DNA from: Clostridiales bacterium
GTDB lineage: Bacteria; Bacillota; Clostridia; Peptostreptococcales; JAAYPU01
Assembly (NCBI GenBank): GCA_012519645.1
Contig: JAAYPU010000389.1
Location: 1 to 24,865 of the forward strand
Length of the DNA stretch: 24,865 nucleotides
Reading direction: 5' to 3'
The notes under the pieces were generated by a model. That model did not search any database. It saw nothing but the letters and a program-made list of their open reading frames with translations, and was not told the DNA's origin. The position numbers were made by a program, and so were the translations under genes. Positions 1 to 8,037 of the stretch are shown piece after piece. Each line of letters begins with the position of its first letter. The first letter of the stretch is position 1.

Positions 1-1
1 A

Positions 2-670
2 GGCCCGGTTTTTACAAATGTGCTGTTGGTGGATGAAATCAACCGTGCCTTGCCCCGTACGCAATCCAGCTTGCTGGAGTGCATGGAGGAGGGGCAAATT
101 TCTATTGAAGGAAAAACCTATGTGCTTGACAGCCCTTTTATAGTTTTGGCTACACAAAATCCTATTGAAATGGAAGGAACATTTGAGCTTCCCGAGGCAC
201 AGCTGGACAGATTTTGCATGAGATTGAAATTAGGATATCCGACTCAAAAAGAAGAGGAAATGATGCTAGACCTGGTGGGAAATGAAATACCATATGAAAA
301 GATAAATTCCCTGTTCAGTCCGGAAGAAATCCATGAGCTTCAAAATAAATGCGGTGATGTAAACATGCACGCATCTATTCGTGAATACATCACACTATTA
401 GCTAATGCAACGCGAAATCATCCTCTTGTTTCTCTTGGAGTAAGCCCAAGAGGGAGCAAAGTATTATATAAAACAGTTAAAGCATGGGCGATGCTGAATG
501 GCCGCAATTATGTAATTCCGGATGATGTTAAGGATATGGTAAAGCCGGTTTGGAACCATCGGCTCATCTTAAAGACTGAAGCACATCTTAATGGGGTTCT
601 GCCGGAGGATATATTGGATGAATTAATGGAAAAAGTAAGTTTGCCTGAAGAAAAGGTTGTTCATATATGA
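2..670 (+). CDS. MoxR-family AAA+ ATPase, 5' end cut off by window edge
   Basis: MoxR ATPases act as chaperone-like partners of DUF58/VWA proteins. The reading frame is open from base 2 (GPVFTNVLLVDEINRA), so the GTG at 20 is not the true start and the N-terminus with the Walker A loop lies outside the window. Visible are Walker B (LLVDEIN, about bases 23-43), sensor 1 (ATQNP), the LDRFCMRLKLGYP segment typical of MoxR, and the sensor 2 region GVSPRGSKVLYKTVKAWAML followed by the PDDVK segment. The stop overlaps the DUF58 start by ATGA (667-670), which implies translational coupling. Order MoxR, DUF58, TgpA-like is a widely conserved operon; the precise cellular role is not established from sequence. 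Confidence 0.95.
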   Translation, partial: GPVFTNVLLVDEINRALPRTQSSLLECMEEGQISIEGKTYVLDSPFIVLATQNPIEMEGTFELPEAQLDRFCMRLKLGYPTQKEEEMMLDLVGNEIPYEKINSLFSPEEIHELQNKCGDVNMHASIREYITLLANATRNHPLVSLGVSPRGSKVLYKTVKAWAMLNGRNYVIPDDVKDMVKPVWNHRLILKTEAHLNGVLPEDILDELMEKVSLPEEKVVHI

Positions 671-1929
671 GTAATGAATATACTGAAAAAAACAATTATT
701 CGAGTAATAGTCCCTTAAAAGAAGGAAGCATATTTTTTCAAGCTCATGCAATATGGGTGCTTTTAATTTTTTTTATAGCTGCCATTTGGTTAAGGCTTTT
801 ATCTTTAATTGTCGTAAGCGTTTTTTTATTGTTTCTTTTTGTAATTATTACCTTATGGAAAAATGCATCGCTCAATAATGTTATATTAAACCTTCGGCTC
901 TCAAAAACCAGATTGTTTGCGGACGAGGGTTTCGAGATCAATGCCTCAATTACCAATGATAAGTGGCTTCCTTTAATATGGATCGAAATGTGCTTTCCTC
1001 AAAATGAAGGTCTTTGTTATGATAACTCATCGGGTAAATTCTATACGGTACGCTTTTTATGGCTGTTATGGTTTCAAAAAGTTGAATGGTCATTTAATGG
1101 GAAAGGCTTGCAAAGAGGTGTTTACCCCATTGGTCAGGTTACTCTGCGCTCCGGTGATGGTTTTCGTTTTTCTGAGAAGGAAAAAATTTATAATTCAGAT
1201 GAGAAGATATATGTTTATCCAAGGCTTGTTCCCGTGCATATATCTGATATGCGTCCTTCTTTGCAATGGGGGGCGAGAGGCAGAAAAGGCGGTTTGTTAG
1301 AAGACCCTTTAATGGTAATCGGTATCAGAGAATATCAAGCAGGAGATGAATTGAAAAGATTTAATTGGAATGCCAGTGCAAGAACGGGAAAACTGCTTAC
1401 CAATGTTTATCAGCCTGTTGTTTTAGAGCAATTGGTTTTCTATATCGATGTGGATGGATTTGTGATATATGAGAATGCTTATGAAAATCCTGAAGAACAA
1501 AAAGCGTATGTTATGGAGAAGAAGGAGGCCTTTGAAAGATTTCTTTCTGTAATAGCTTCCATTGCCGTTAAGTATACTGAACGAGGAATAGGCATAGGCT
1601 TTGCCAGCAATGGATCGAACTATTATGGTCAAAAAATGCCATATGTATTACCAAGCACAGATCTGATGAATTTTTTGGATCAGCTTGCTCTTATTACTCA
1701 GCGTGTACATGTTTCAAAAATAATGCCTTTGGATGAGATGTTTTGCCAAGGCAGAATCAGTATGCCCGTATATATTTTCTGCAATCAAGTTACAAAAGCA
1801 CATTATATGTGGTATCAAAAAAATAAAGAAAAATTGCCGGAAATATGTTTCTATTACAATATAGAAACTGAGTTTTCGGAAAAAATGGCTTCAAAAACAA
1901 AGCCAATGGATACATTTCTTATATCATGA
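667..1929 (+). CDS. DUF58 domain membrane protein
   Basis: 420 aa. Two adjacent hydrophobic segments (about residues 28-60) anchor the protein, followed by a cytosolic or extracytoplasmic beta-rich part and the DUF58 signature around residues 220-245 (REYQAGDELKRFNWNASART), close to the family pattern REYQPGDDLRRINWKASAR. The C-terminal part resembles the vWA-like fold of the family. It overlaps the MoxR stop by four bases and its own stop overlaps a possible start of the next gene, so the three genes form one translation unit. Proteins of this family are paired with MoxR ATPases; the substrate is unknown. Assignment to family is firm, function is not. Confidence 0.93.
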   Translation: MSNEYTEKNNYSSNSPLKEGSIFFQAHAIWVLLIFFIAAIWLRLLSLIVVSVFLLFLFVIITLWKNASLNNVILNLRLSKTRLFADEGFEINASITNDKWLPLIWIEMCFPQNEGLCYDNSSGKFYTVRFLWLLWFQKVEWSFNGKGLQRGVYPIGQVTLRSGDGFRFSEKEKIYNSDEKIYVYPRLVPVHISDMRPSLQWGARGRKGGLLEDPLMVIGIREYQAGDELKRFNWNASARTGKLLTNVYQPVVLEQLVFYIDVDGFVIYENAYENPEEQKAYVMEKKEAFERFLSVIASIAVKYTERGIGIGFASNGSNYYGQKMPYVLPSTDLMNFLDQLALITQRVHVSKIMPLDEMFCQGRISMPVYIFCNQVTKAHYMWYQKNKEKLPEICFYYNIETEFSEKMASKTKPMDTFLIS

Positions 1930-1943
1930 GAGGAGACCTGACC

Positions 1944-3329
1944 ATGAATCGGGTTAAAGAAATATATAAATCTTTCATTCTGGAATTCAGTGAAATCATA
2001 TGGGTTTATTATATTATTGTTTTGTTTGCAAGCGATGAGTGGGGAGAACCTGCATATTTTGATTTGACCTGGTTCATAATTTCCGCTTTCTTAGGATATT
2101 CTATAAATTTATTATTATCGAGATTTGCAAATAAAAATTTGATATTGATGGTTTTGGCAAATGCTTTTGTCTTAGGAAGTCTCATTGTTCAAAATTGGAG
2201 AAGTGTTGTGACGCAAGGTCATTTAACCTTTGGTCTTGCTGTAAGTATAGGGATCACCTTTCTTTTTTTGAGAAGTGCGAGGCTCGCATTTCGTTCCCCT
2301 AAACGTCAGGAAATTTTATATCATTTTGAAGGAAATGTATTGCTTTATATTTTTCTTGCCGTGTTTTTCATTTTCAGGGGATGGGCGAATAATACGTTTC
2401 ATATATTTTTTATATTTTCAATAATCAGCAGTCTTATTGGGATGATCCTTACATTGCAAAGCCATGAAAACTCTGAAAATAATCAGGATGTTAAAATTAT
2501 TAAAGTGGGGCAATCGGGATGGTTTACAGGAGTTATGGCGACTCTACTGGTTTGCATACCCATCTTTTCATTTCTGTTTCTTTTGCCTTCCGTCAATAAG
2601 ACATTGCATGCTATAGGTATTGGTTTTTGGGAGACATTCAAAAAAACCTTAACTATAATAGGTAATTTCATAGTATGGTTTTTAAGTCTTCTTCCTGTAC
2701 CGGATCAAGAAATAATAGATGACTTTGAAGATTCACCGCTGGTGCAAAACTTAGAAGGATCGGAATTAGAAGCGGTATCCAGTACGATCCCGTTTTTCTG
2801 GATTATTGTCGGAATTGGCATTGTAATTGTGTTAATAGTTATTTGGCTTGTTGTCAAATCGAATTTAAAAAAAATGGTAATCAGTTCCCCAAAAACAAAG
2901 AATCTTGTCATTACAAATGGATCATGGTGGCTGAACTTTAAAGACAGGATCAAAAAATACCTGTATGCTTTAAATTTAAGATGGCGTTCGAGTTTTAAAC
3001 ATTTTTACAAGCATCCCATTTATTGGTATTACTATCAGGTTTCAAAATGGGGCAGAAAAAATCATATTGTAAAAGCAAAGTACGAAACCTCTCAAGAGTA
3101 TATACAAAAAATAATCAGCATTATTCCTAAAGATCAAAACATCATTAATGACGGCCGAAATTATCAGCTGTCGGAGCTGTTAAGCAGGCTGAATAATGCA
3201 TATCAAGCGGCTTATTATGGTCAGTATATCGAAATGATTGATGAGGAAGATTATAAATTGTTAGTTGACTTTCTAAGGAAAAGCGGGAAAGAGCTGTTAA
3301 TAGATTTGGACGGCGCAAGGAGTTTATAA
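1944..3329 (+). CDS. TgpA-like polytopic membrane protein with DUF4129-like tail, no transglutaminase core
   Basis: 461 aa from ATG 1944, chosen because AGGAG (1931-1935) sits 8 bases upstream; the ATG at 1926 overlaps the DUF58 stop but has no ribosome site. The N-terminal half has about five to six hydrophobic segments; a further pair flanks residues 190-300. The C-terminal about 100 residues, with LNNAYQAAYYG, resemble the DUF4129 tail (YERARYG-type) of TgpA proteins. In the standard MoxR-DUF58-TgpA operon this third gene carries an external transglutaminase-like domain with a Cys-His-Asp triad. Here only one Cys is present, in a membrane segment, and no such domain fits in the length. Family placement rests on context, topology and the tail. 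Confidence 0.75.
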   Translation: MNRVKEIYKSFILEFSEIIWVYYIIVLFASDEWGEPAYFDLTWFIISAFLGYSINLLLSRFANKNLILMVLANAFVLGSLIVQNWRSVVTQGHLTFGLAVSIGITFLFLRSARLAFRSPKRQEILYHFEGNVLLYIFLAVFFIFRGWANNTFHIFFIFSIISSLIGMILTLQSHENSENNQDVKIIKVGQSGWFTGVMATLLVCIPIFSFLFLLPSVNKTLHAIGIGFWETFKKTLTIIGNFIVWFLSLLPVPDQEIIDDFEDSPLVQNLEGSELEAVSSTIPFFWIIVGIGIVIVLIVIWLVVKSNLKKMVISSPKTKNLVITNGSWWLNFKDRIKKYLYALNLRWRSSFKHFYKHPIYWYYYQVSKWGRKNHIVKAKYETSQEYIQKIISIIPKDQNIINDGRNYQLSELLSRLNNAYQAAYYGQYIEMIDEEDYKLLVDFLRKSGKELLIDLDGARSL

Positions 3330-3330
3330 A

Positions 3331-4209
3331 GTGAAGCATTCAAACATAAAAGCACAATTATTGATACTGATGGCGGCGGTGTTGTGGGGAACAAATGGAA
3401 CTGCTCAGGCTTTTTCACCTGAAGCAGCCAATCCTATGACAATCGCCGCTTTGAGAACAGCAATAGGCGGAACCTTGTTATTTTCTATATCTGCATTGAG
3501 AGGGTCATTTAAAGAGATTAGTGCTATAAGTAAGAAAAATGTGTTTATGGCATCCGTTTCCATTGCATTTTATCAAGTTTTCTTTTTCATGGGAGTATCT
3601 AAAACCGGAGTAGCTCTCGGAACTATACTGGCAATAGGAAGCGCTCCTGTTTTTTCCGGAATAATAGAATTTTTTCAGGGTATCAGGCAAAACAAACAAT
3701 GGGTGCTGGCAACAGGTATTTCCATTGCAGGTTGTGTAATGCTTTTCAGTGGGCAGGATAATATCGTATTTGACCCATATGGTGCTGTTTTATGCTTAGG
3801 TGCCGGATTATCGTATGCTTTTTATGTGTCAGTATCTCAAAGTTTGATTTCTAAATGGCCGAGGGATGCTGTAAACGGATTGATTATTTTTTCAAGTGCA
3901 ATTATATTATCACCTATTTTATTTCTGAACGATTTAAGCTGGCTGATGTCAGCGGAGGGCTTGATACCTGTCTTACATCTGGGTGTTCTTGCTACCGCAT
4001 TGGCCTATACGCTTTTCACCTGCGGGCTTCCCCATGTTACGGTATCAAAAGCTGTGGCATTAACTTTAGCGGAGCCGGTTACGGCGTCATTGCTTGGTAT
4101 AATAGTATTGAAGGAATGTGTAACGTATATTTCATTGATCGGGATCATATTGATTTTTACCGGACTTGCATTTAATGTAATATCAAAGTCTAATAAAAGT
4201 GAGATATAA
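3331..4209 (+). CDS. EamA/DMT-family transporter
   Basis: 292 aa, starting with GTG; AAGGAG (3317-3322) lies 8 bases upstream inside the end of the previous gene and the genes are 1 base apart. The protein has about ten hydrophobic segments in two EamA halves, with the characteristic N-terminal AAVLWGTNGTAQAFSP and C-terminal ALTLAEPVTASLLGIIVLKE. Family members export amino acids or other small metabolites. It may be cotranscribed with the MoxR operon, as no terminator separates them, though a functional link is not evident. Substrate cannot be predicted. Confidence 0.92.
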   Translation: MKHSNIKAQLLILMAAVLWGTNGTAQAFSPEAANPMTIAALRTAIGGTLLFSISALRGSFKEISAISKKNVFMASVSIAFYQVFFFMGVSKTGVALGTILAIGSAPVFSGIIEFFQGIRQNKQWVLATGISIAGCVMLFSGQDNIVFDPYGAVLCLGAGLSYAFYVSVSQSLISKWPRDAVNGLIIFSSAIILSPILFLNDLSWLMSAEGLIPVLHLGVLATALAYTLFTCGLPHVTVSKAVALTLAEPVTASLLGIIVLKECVTYISLIGIILIFTGLAFNVISKSNKSEI

Positions 4210-4314
4210 TAAATGGAAATTATAGTTTCTGAGTAACAAATATTTTTCAATTGGGAAAATATGTTACAATGATAATTAAATAATGAAATTTTTATTTTTT
4301 TTTGGGGAGTGAAA

Positions 4315-4926
4315 ATGATAAGTCTGGAGTTTGTTTTAACATCCTTATTAATTGTATTGATGCCGGGAACTGGAGTTATTTATACGGTCTCCACAGGCAT
4401 TACAGGCAGCAGGAAGGATAGTATTGTTGCCGCAGTCGGCTGCACTGCAGGTATTATTCCTCACATTGCAGCCAGCATAATAGGTCTGTCTGCCATTTTC
4501 CATACAAGTGCTCTTGTCTTTCAGGTTGTAAAGATGATAGGAGTCGTTTATTTACTTTACCTTGGCATCGGTATGATCAGAAATAAGGGTGGGCTGCAAA
4601 TCAATGAGGGAATAAAAGAAAGTGCTTATATGATAATAGGCAAAGGAGTTTTAATCAACTTGCTGAATCCTAAGCTTACTTTGTTTTTCTTTTCATTTCT
4701 TCCTCAGTTTATTGATAACAGTGCAAATAGTTATCTGTATCAGATGACTGTTTTGAGTATTTTCTTTATGGTGGTGACGTTCATCGTGTTTATACTGTAT
4801 GGATTCCTTGCCAATTATTTCAAAAACTTTATTGTTTCTTCGCCAAACGTCATGCGGCGCATACAGCAATCCTTTGGTATTATATTTATCGGATTGGCCG
4901 CTAAATTAGCACTATCAGATAATTAA
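4315..4926 (+). CDS. LysE/RhtB-family amino acid exporter
   Basis: 203 aa. Start placed at ATG 4315 because the ribosome site GGGGAG (4304-4309) is 5 bases away; the in-frame GTG at 4309 overlaps that site and cannot use it. Six hydrophobic segments and the N-terminal LMPGTGVIYTVSTGITGSRKDS match the LysE/RhtB signature (PGP...V.....G...G), and the central NLLNPKLTLFFFSFLPQFI segment is diagnostic. Such proteins expel amino acids such as homoserine, threonine or lysine. A second family member follows 250 bases downstream (5177). The two differ in sequence and are not a recent duplication. Confidence 0.93.
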   Translation: MISLEFVLTSLLIVLMPGTGVIYTVSTGITGSRKDSIVAAVGCTAGIIPHIAASIIGLSAIFHTSALVFQVVKMIGVVYLLYLGIGMIRNKGGLQINEGIKESAYMIIGKGVLINLLNPKLTLFFFSFLPQFIDNSANSYLYQMTVLSIFFMVVTFIVFILYGFLANYFKNFIVSSPNVMRRIQQSFGIIFIGLAAKLALSDN

Positions 4927-4989
4927 TAGAACTTATAGTAGGACGGAAGGCTATTGTGATGTATCGTCGTAAAGCAATGGAGGAATAGG

Positions 4990-5028
4990 ATGAGAACAAT
5001 TGGACTGATAGGTGGAATGAGTCAGTAA
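4990..5028 (+). pseudogene. Remnant of an aspartate racemase gene (first 12 codons only)
   Basis: A perfect GGAGG (4979-4983), 6 bases before ATG 4990, begins the peptide MRTIGLIGGMSQ and a stop. MRTIGLIGGMS is the standard N-terminus of the aspartate/glutamate racemase family (E. coli YgeA begins MKTIGLLGGMSWES). The match ends exactly where the family has WES, and no further racemase sequence can be read in any frame before the hairpin at 5107. I infer an internal deletion that removed nearly the whole gene but left its translation start. A chance match over 11 residues at a good ribosome site is possible but unlikely. Confidence 0.6.
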
Positions 5029-5106
5029 AGTCTTCCAAAGCTGCATTGCAGTCAATTGAATAGTGCAAGAGGGAATTTCAAAAGCACCATTCGAAAAAAA
5101 ATATTT

Positions 5107-5138
5107 GAAGTGTTATTTTGGTAACACTTCACTTTTTT
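5107..5138 (+). terminator. Intrinsic-terminator-like hairpin
   Basis: Perfect 9-bp inverted repeat GAAGTGTTA (5107-5115) with TAACACTTC (5122-5130) around a 6-base loop, followed by AC and six T. It ends the LysE1/racemase-remnant interval. A TATAAT (5143-5148) just beyond could serve the next gene, but I see no good -35 at 17 bases (TTGGTA at 5118 would need a 19-base spacer). Confidence 0.65.
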
Positions 5139-5176
5139 GTGTTATAATTCAGTTAAAAAGTTAAGAGGGCGTATTC

Positions 5177-5827
5177 ATGGTATTGGGAGGAATATTTATA
5201 AGTGCATATTTGATAGGCTTTTCAGGGGCGATTATGCCGGGACCTATGTTGGGCGTAGCTGTTGATGAAAGTCTGAACAGAGGCTTTAAAGCAGGCCCGT
5301 TATTGGTACTGGGGCATGGAATATTGGAATTTGTGCTTGTTTCTGCTATGGTTTTAGGGCTGAGGGATTTTTTTTCAAATGAGACCGTCGCAGGATTGAT
5401 CGGGCTGTTTGGCGGCGCTTTTTTAGCATGGATGGGATATGGCATGATAAAATCCAGTATAAATAAGTCCATTTCATTAAGCGGGCAGGAAGCGGTAAAA
5501 AGCGGCAAAAGAAGAAATCTAGTATTAACAGGAGCTGTTGTCAGTATTATGAACCCTTTTTTCATTCTTTGGTGGGCATCTACAGGCATGGAGTTCATAA
5601 GACAATCCTATGCAATAGGGCTTTTAGGAATCATGTTTTTTTTCATTGGGCATATTCTTGCGGATTTGACATGGTATTCCGTCGTTTCGTCTGCATTTTC
5701 CAAAGGGAAAAAGCTCATTAGCGACAGGATATACCGTTGGATCATTTTATCTTTGGGAATATTTATTTTATTTTTTTCAGTTTATTTTATTAAAAGCGGC
5801 TGGAGTATGTTGTTTGGTAAGGCATAA
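5177..5827 (+). CDS. LysE-family transporter
   Basis: 216 aa, ATG start with GAGGG (5165-5169) 7 bases upstream. N-terminus SGAIMPGPMLGVAVDESLNRGFKAG is the LysE motif (PGP followed by a Gly-rich segment), and SIMNPFFILWWASTG corresponds to the conserved NP segment of the family. Six hydrophobic segments are visible. Substrate is unknown; members export basic amino acids, threonine, homoserine or related solutes. Its stop codon is followed within 4 bases by a repeat-family hairpin (5831-5858). Confidence 0.88.
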   Translation: MVLGGIFISAYLIGFSGAIMPGPMLGVAVDESLNRGFKAGPLLVLGHGILEFVLVSAMVLGLRDFFSNETVAGLIGLFGGAFLAWMGYGMIKSSINKSISLSGQEAVKSGKRRNLVLTGAVVSIMNPFFILWWASTGMEFIRQSYAIGLLGIMFFFIGHILADLTWYSVVSSAFSKGKKLISDRIYRWIILSLGIFILFFSVYFIKSGWSMLFGKA

Positions 5828-5830
5828 AGA

Positions 5831-5858
5831 GAGGAAATTTCATAATTGAAATTTCCCC
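5831..5858. repeat. Lone palindrome of the GGAAATTTCA type
   Basis: Perfect 10-bp stem GGAAATTTCA (5833-5842) with its complement (5847-5856) around TAAT. The unit from 5831 to 5858 recurs with one base changed at 11048-11075. It lies in the short interval between two converging genes and could act as a bidirectional transcription end, although there is no run of T on the plus strand after it. Confidence 0.7.
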
Positions 5859-5868
5859 AAATTGGCAA

Positions 5869-6210
5869 TTATCCTCTTAGAGATGCAGTTACAACTAATC
5901 TTTGACCGGGATATATAAAATCCATCGGATCGAGGTAATTAAAGGCTATGAGATTTTGTACCGTAGTCCCATGTTTCAGAGCAATAGAATAAAGGGTATC
6001 GCCGGGTCTGACTGTATATATGATAGCTTCAGGAGGCGATTCCGCTATAAATATGGGCTGCCCGACGTATATAACATTTGGATTTAGGTTTGGATTAAAA
6101 TGACGGATAATAGGGATCGTCGTGTTGAATTTATTTGCTATTGCGTAAAGAGTATCTCCCGGCTCCACAATGTAAACGAAGCTTCCAAGTTCAGGTCTTA
6201 ATATTGGCAT
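5869..6210 (-). CDS. Small protein of two LysM domains
   Basis: 113 aa. Start taken at the ATG whose complement is at 6208-6210, because on the minus strand AGGAG lies 8 bases before it; an in-frame TTG further upstream lacks a ribosome site. Two LysM repeats make up nearly all of it: residues about 12-55 (YIVEPGDTLYAIANKFNTT) and about 64-108 (YTVRPGDTLYSIALKHGTT). LysM binds N-acetylglucosamine in peptidoglycan or spore cortex. There is no signal peptide or enzymatic domain, so the protein may act in a spore or be released otherwise, as for other small LysM proteins of spore formers; this is inference. Confidence 0.93.
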   Translation of the reverse strand: MPILRPELGSFVYIVEPGDTLYAIANKFNTTIPIIRHFNPNLNPNVIYVGQPIFIAESPPEAIIYTVRPGDTLYSIALKHGTTVQNLIAFNYLDPMDFIYPGQRLVVTASLRG

Positions 6211-6303
6211 GTGAATCACTCCTCTCAATTATTTTATTCCTTGTTAAAATGCGGCGTTACTTACTTTTTAAGGATCCCGGCAAGCAATGCGGCTTTATTT
6301 AAT

Positions 6304-6332
6304 TTGATACATTAGATACATTAATGTATAAT
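6304..6332 (+). promoter_or_regulatory. putP promoter with overlapping palindrome
   Basis: TTGATA (6304-6309), 17-base spacer, TATAAT (6327-6332): a near-ideal vegetative promoter 48 bases before the putP start. Two tandem 9-bp copies of GATACATTA (6306-6314, 6315-6323) and a perfect 14-bp palindrome ATACATTAATGTAT (6316-6329) sit in the spacer and overlap the -10 box, the usual place for a repressor or MerR-type regulator. Confidence 0.75.
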
Positions 6333-6380
6333 AAAAAATGGCTTAATTTTAATTTTATAAAGTTGTAAAGGAGAGTTGAT

Positions 6381-7910
6381 ATGTCAGATGTATTAATTCA
6401 TTCTATCGTTTTGATTATTTATTTATTAGTTTTGTTAGCTATAGGGGGGTATTTTTATAAGAAAAGCAATAATCAAAATGAATATTTTCTAGGGGGCAGA
6501 AACCTGAATGCCTGGGTTACGTCAATGAGCGCTCAAGCTTCTGATATGAGCGGCTGGCTTCTCATGGGACTGCCTGGGACGGCGTTTTTACTTACGAAGA
6601 ATAATTCTATGGCAGAGGCATTTTGGACAGCTTTAGGATTGGCAATAGGAACATACATAAATTGGCTTATCCTGGCTAAGAGATTAAGAAAATATACTGA
6701 GCATTCTAATGATTCCATTACAATACCTACATACCTTGAAAGCAGATTTAAGGATAAGACTCACCTGATTAGGATGATATCGGCAATATTTATTGTATTA
6801 TTCTTTTTAATTTATACCGCTGCTCAATTTTCGGCTGGAGCAAAGCTATTTAATGCTATATTTGGCATTGATTATCTATGGGCGCTTTTGATAGGCGCAG
6901 TCGTTATAGTTGCATATACATTTCTTGGGGGATTTCTGGCTGTATGCTGGACAGATTTAATTCAAGGACTTCTAATGTTTTTTGCAATCATACTATTGCC
7001 TGTTATTGCTGTAATTAAAATGGGTGGTACTTCAAATGCTTTCGATCTTGCGGCGTCTCTTGCAGAACTTCCAAATGGATTTGGTTTGGCAGAATGGACA
7101 GGGATCGGGACATTGAGTTTGATCAGTATCTTATCTATCGCCGCATGGGGGCTTGGATATTTTGGACAACCGCATATTCTTACAAGATTTATGGGCATAA
7201 AGCATTCAAAAGATATTAAGCCTGCAAGAAGAATAGCCATGGTATGGGTTGTATTCTCTCTTGGAGCGGCAGTGTTACTTGGTGTCATCGGAAAGGCATA
7301 TATTTCTACTGTAGTTACACCGGAACAGTTTGCAGCTTTAGATGGAGAAAAAATATTAATATATATGGCTCAGAATTTATTAACAGGTCCGGTATTAGCT
7401 ATAATTGCAGGTTTGATTTTAACTGCTATTCTGGCGGCAATCATGAGTACTGCGGACTCTCAGCTACTTGTAACATCATCAGCGATTTCTGAAGATATAT
7501 GCAGAACTATATTTAAAAATATAGATGATAAAAAATTGATTTGGATAAGCAGAATAAGCGTTTTAGTCGTAGCCATAATAGCCATATTAATCGCAAGTGA
7601 TCCAAACAGCTCGGTTTTTGATTTGGTATCATATGCATGGGCAGGATTTGGCGCTGCTTTCGGACCGGCAATATTGATGTCGTTATATTGGAAGAGAATG
7701 AATTGGCAAGGCGCACTTGCAGGTATATTGTCAGGTGGAATTGCAGTATTGGTATGGAGAAACCTTATAAAATCATATATTAATCTTTATGAATTGCTGC
7801 CCGCATTTATTGTATCCGTTGTAGTTATTGTAATTGTCAGCTTGGCAACAAGTGAACCTGACGCAGAAGTGCAAAAAGAATATGATGAATTTATGGAATT
7901 AGACATTTGA
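6381..7910 (+). CDS. putP: Sodium/proline symporter
   Basis: 509 aa, ATG start, AAGGAG (6368-6373) 7 bases upstream. The protein belongs to the sodium:solute symporter family and imports L-proline with Na+. The segment FLGGRNLNAWVTSMSAQASD followed by MSGWLLMGLPG matches PutP closely; R40 and D55 fall at the same numbers as the functionally important Arg40 and Na+-site Asp55 of E. coli PutP. AAIMSTADSQLLVTSSAISE (near 7435) matches the helix holding the Ser/Thr Na+ ligands. About 13 hydrophobic segments cover the full length. It is monocistronic, with its own promoter and a repeat hairpin after the stop. Confidence 0.95.
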   Translation: MSDVLIHSIVLIIYLLVLLAIGGYFYKKSNNQNEYFLGGRNLNAWVTSMSAQASDMSGWLLMGLPGTAFLLTKNNSMAEAFWTALGLAIGTYINWLILAKRLRKYTEHSNDSITIPTYLESRFKDKTHLIRMISAIFIVLFFLIYTAAQFSAGAKLFNAIFGIDYLWALLIGAVVIVAYTFLGGFLAVCWTDLIQGLLMFFAIILLPVIAVIKMGGTSNAFDLAASLAELPNGFGLAEWTGIGTLSLISILSIAAWGLGYFGQPHILTRFMGIKHSKDIKPARRIAMVWVVFSLGAAVLLGVIGKAYISTVVTPEQFAALDGEKILIYMAQNLLTGPVLAIIAGLILTAILAAIMSTADSQLLVTSSAISEDICRTIFKNIDDKKLIWISRISVLVVAIIAILIASDPNSSVFDLVSYAWAGFGAAFGPAILMSLYWKRMNWQGALAGILSGGIAVLVWRNLIKSYINLYELLPAFIVSVVVIVIVSLATSEPDAEVQKEYDEFMELDI

Positions 7911-7913
7911 AAT

Positions 7914-7979
7914 AACTGATAACTAATAACTAAGAACTAATAGTTGAGGAGGAAATTTGCTTTCGGCAAATTTCTTCCT
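7914..7979. repeat. Repeat block A: four heptamers plus palindrome
   Basis: Four tandem 7-bp units of consensus AACTRAT start at 7914, three bases after the putP stop (7914, 7921, 7928, 7935). They lead into a palindrome: arm 7947-7960 (AGGAGGAAATTTGC) pairs with 7966-7979 with one G-T wobble, loop TTTCG. The AGGAGG in the arm mimics a ribosome site and could mislead start prediction for the next gene. The hairpin may also end putP transcription. Confidence 0.85.
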
Positions 7980-8037
7980 TCACTTTTCTTTACCCTTTTC
8001 TCTCTTCTTTAAATTTAAGTATGAGGTGAAAGATGAA

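Noticed and set aside
5161..5598. 145-codon minus-strand frame opposite the second LysE gene
   Set aside because: The plus strand encodes a clear LysE protein with a good ribosome site; the minus frame has none and is rich in Pro and Asn as expected for a shadow.
3331..5827. An amino acid export operon with a shared pathway
   Set aside because: Three exporters lie close together, but they have separate upstream regions, a terminator-like hairpin between two of them and no biosynthetic gene beside them; shared function is not supported.
6248..6293. Two copies of AATGCGGC 38 bases apart upstream of the LysM gene
   Set aside because: Eight-base direct repeats with no link to a promoter element; could be chance.
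7957..8037. N-terminal extension of the alkyltransferase
   Set aside because: The extended frame reads through the repeat palindrome, whose AGGAGG mimics a ribosome site; the family start fits ATG 8038 with its own GAGGTG.
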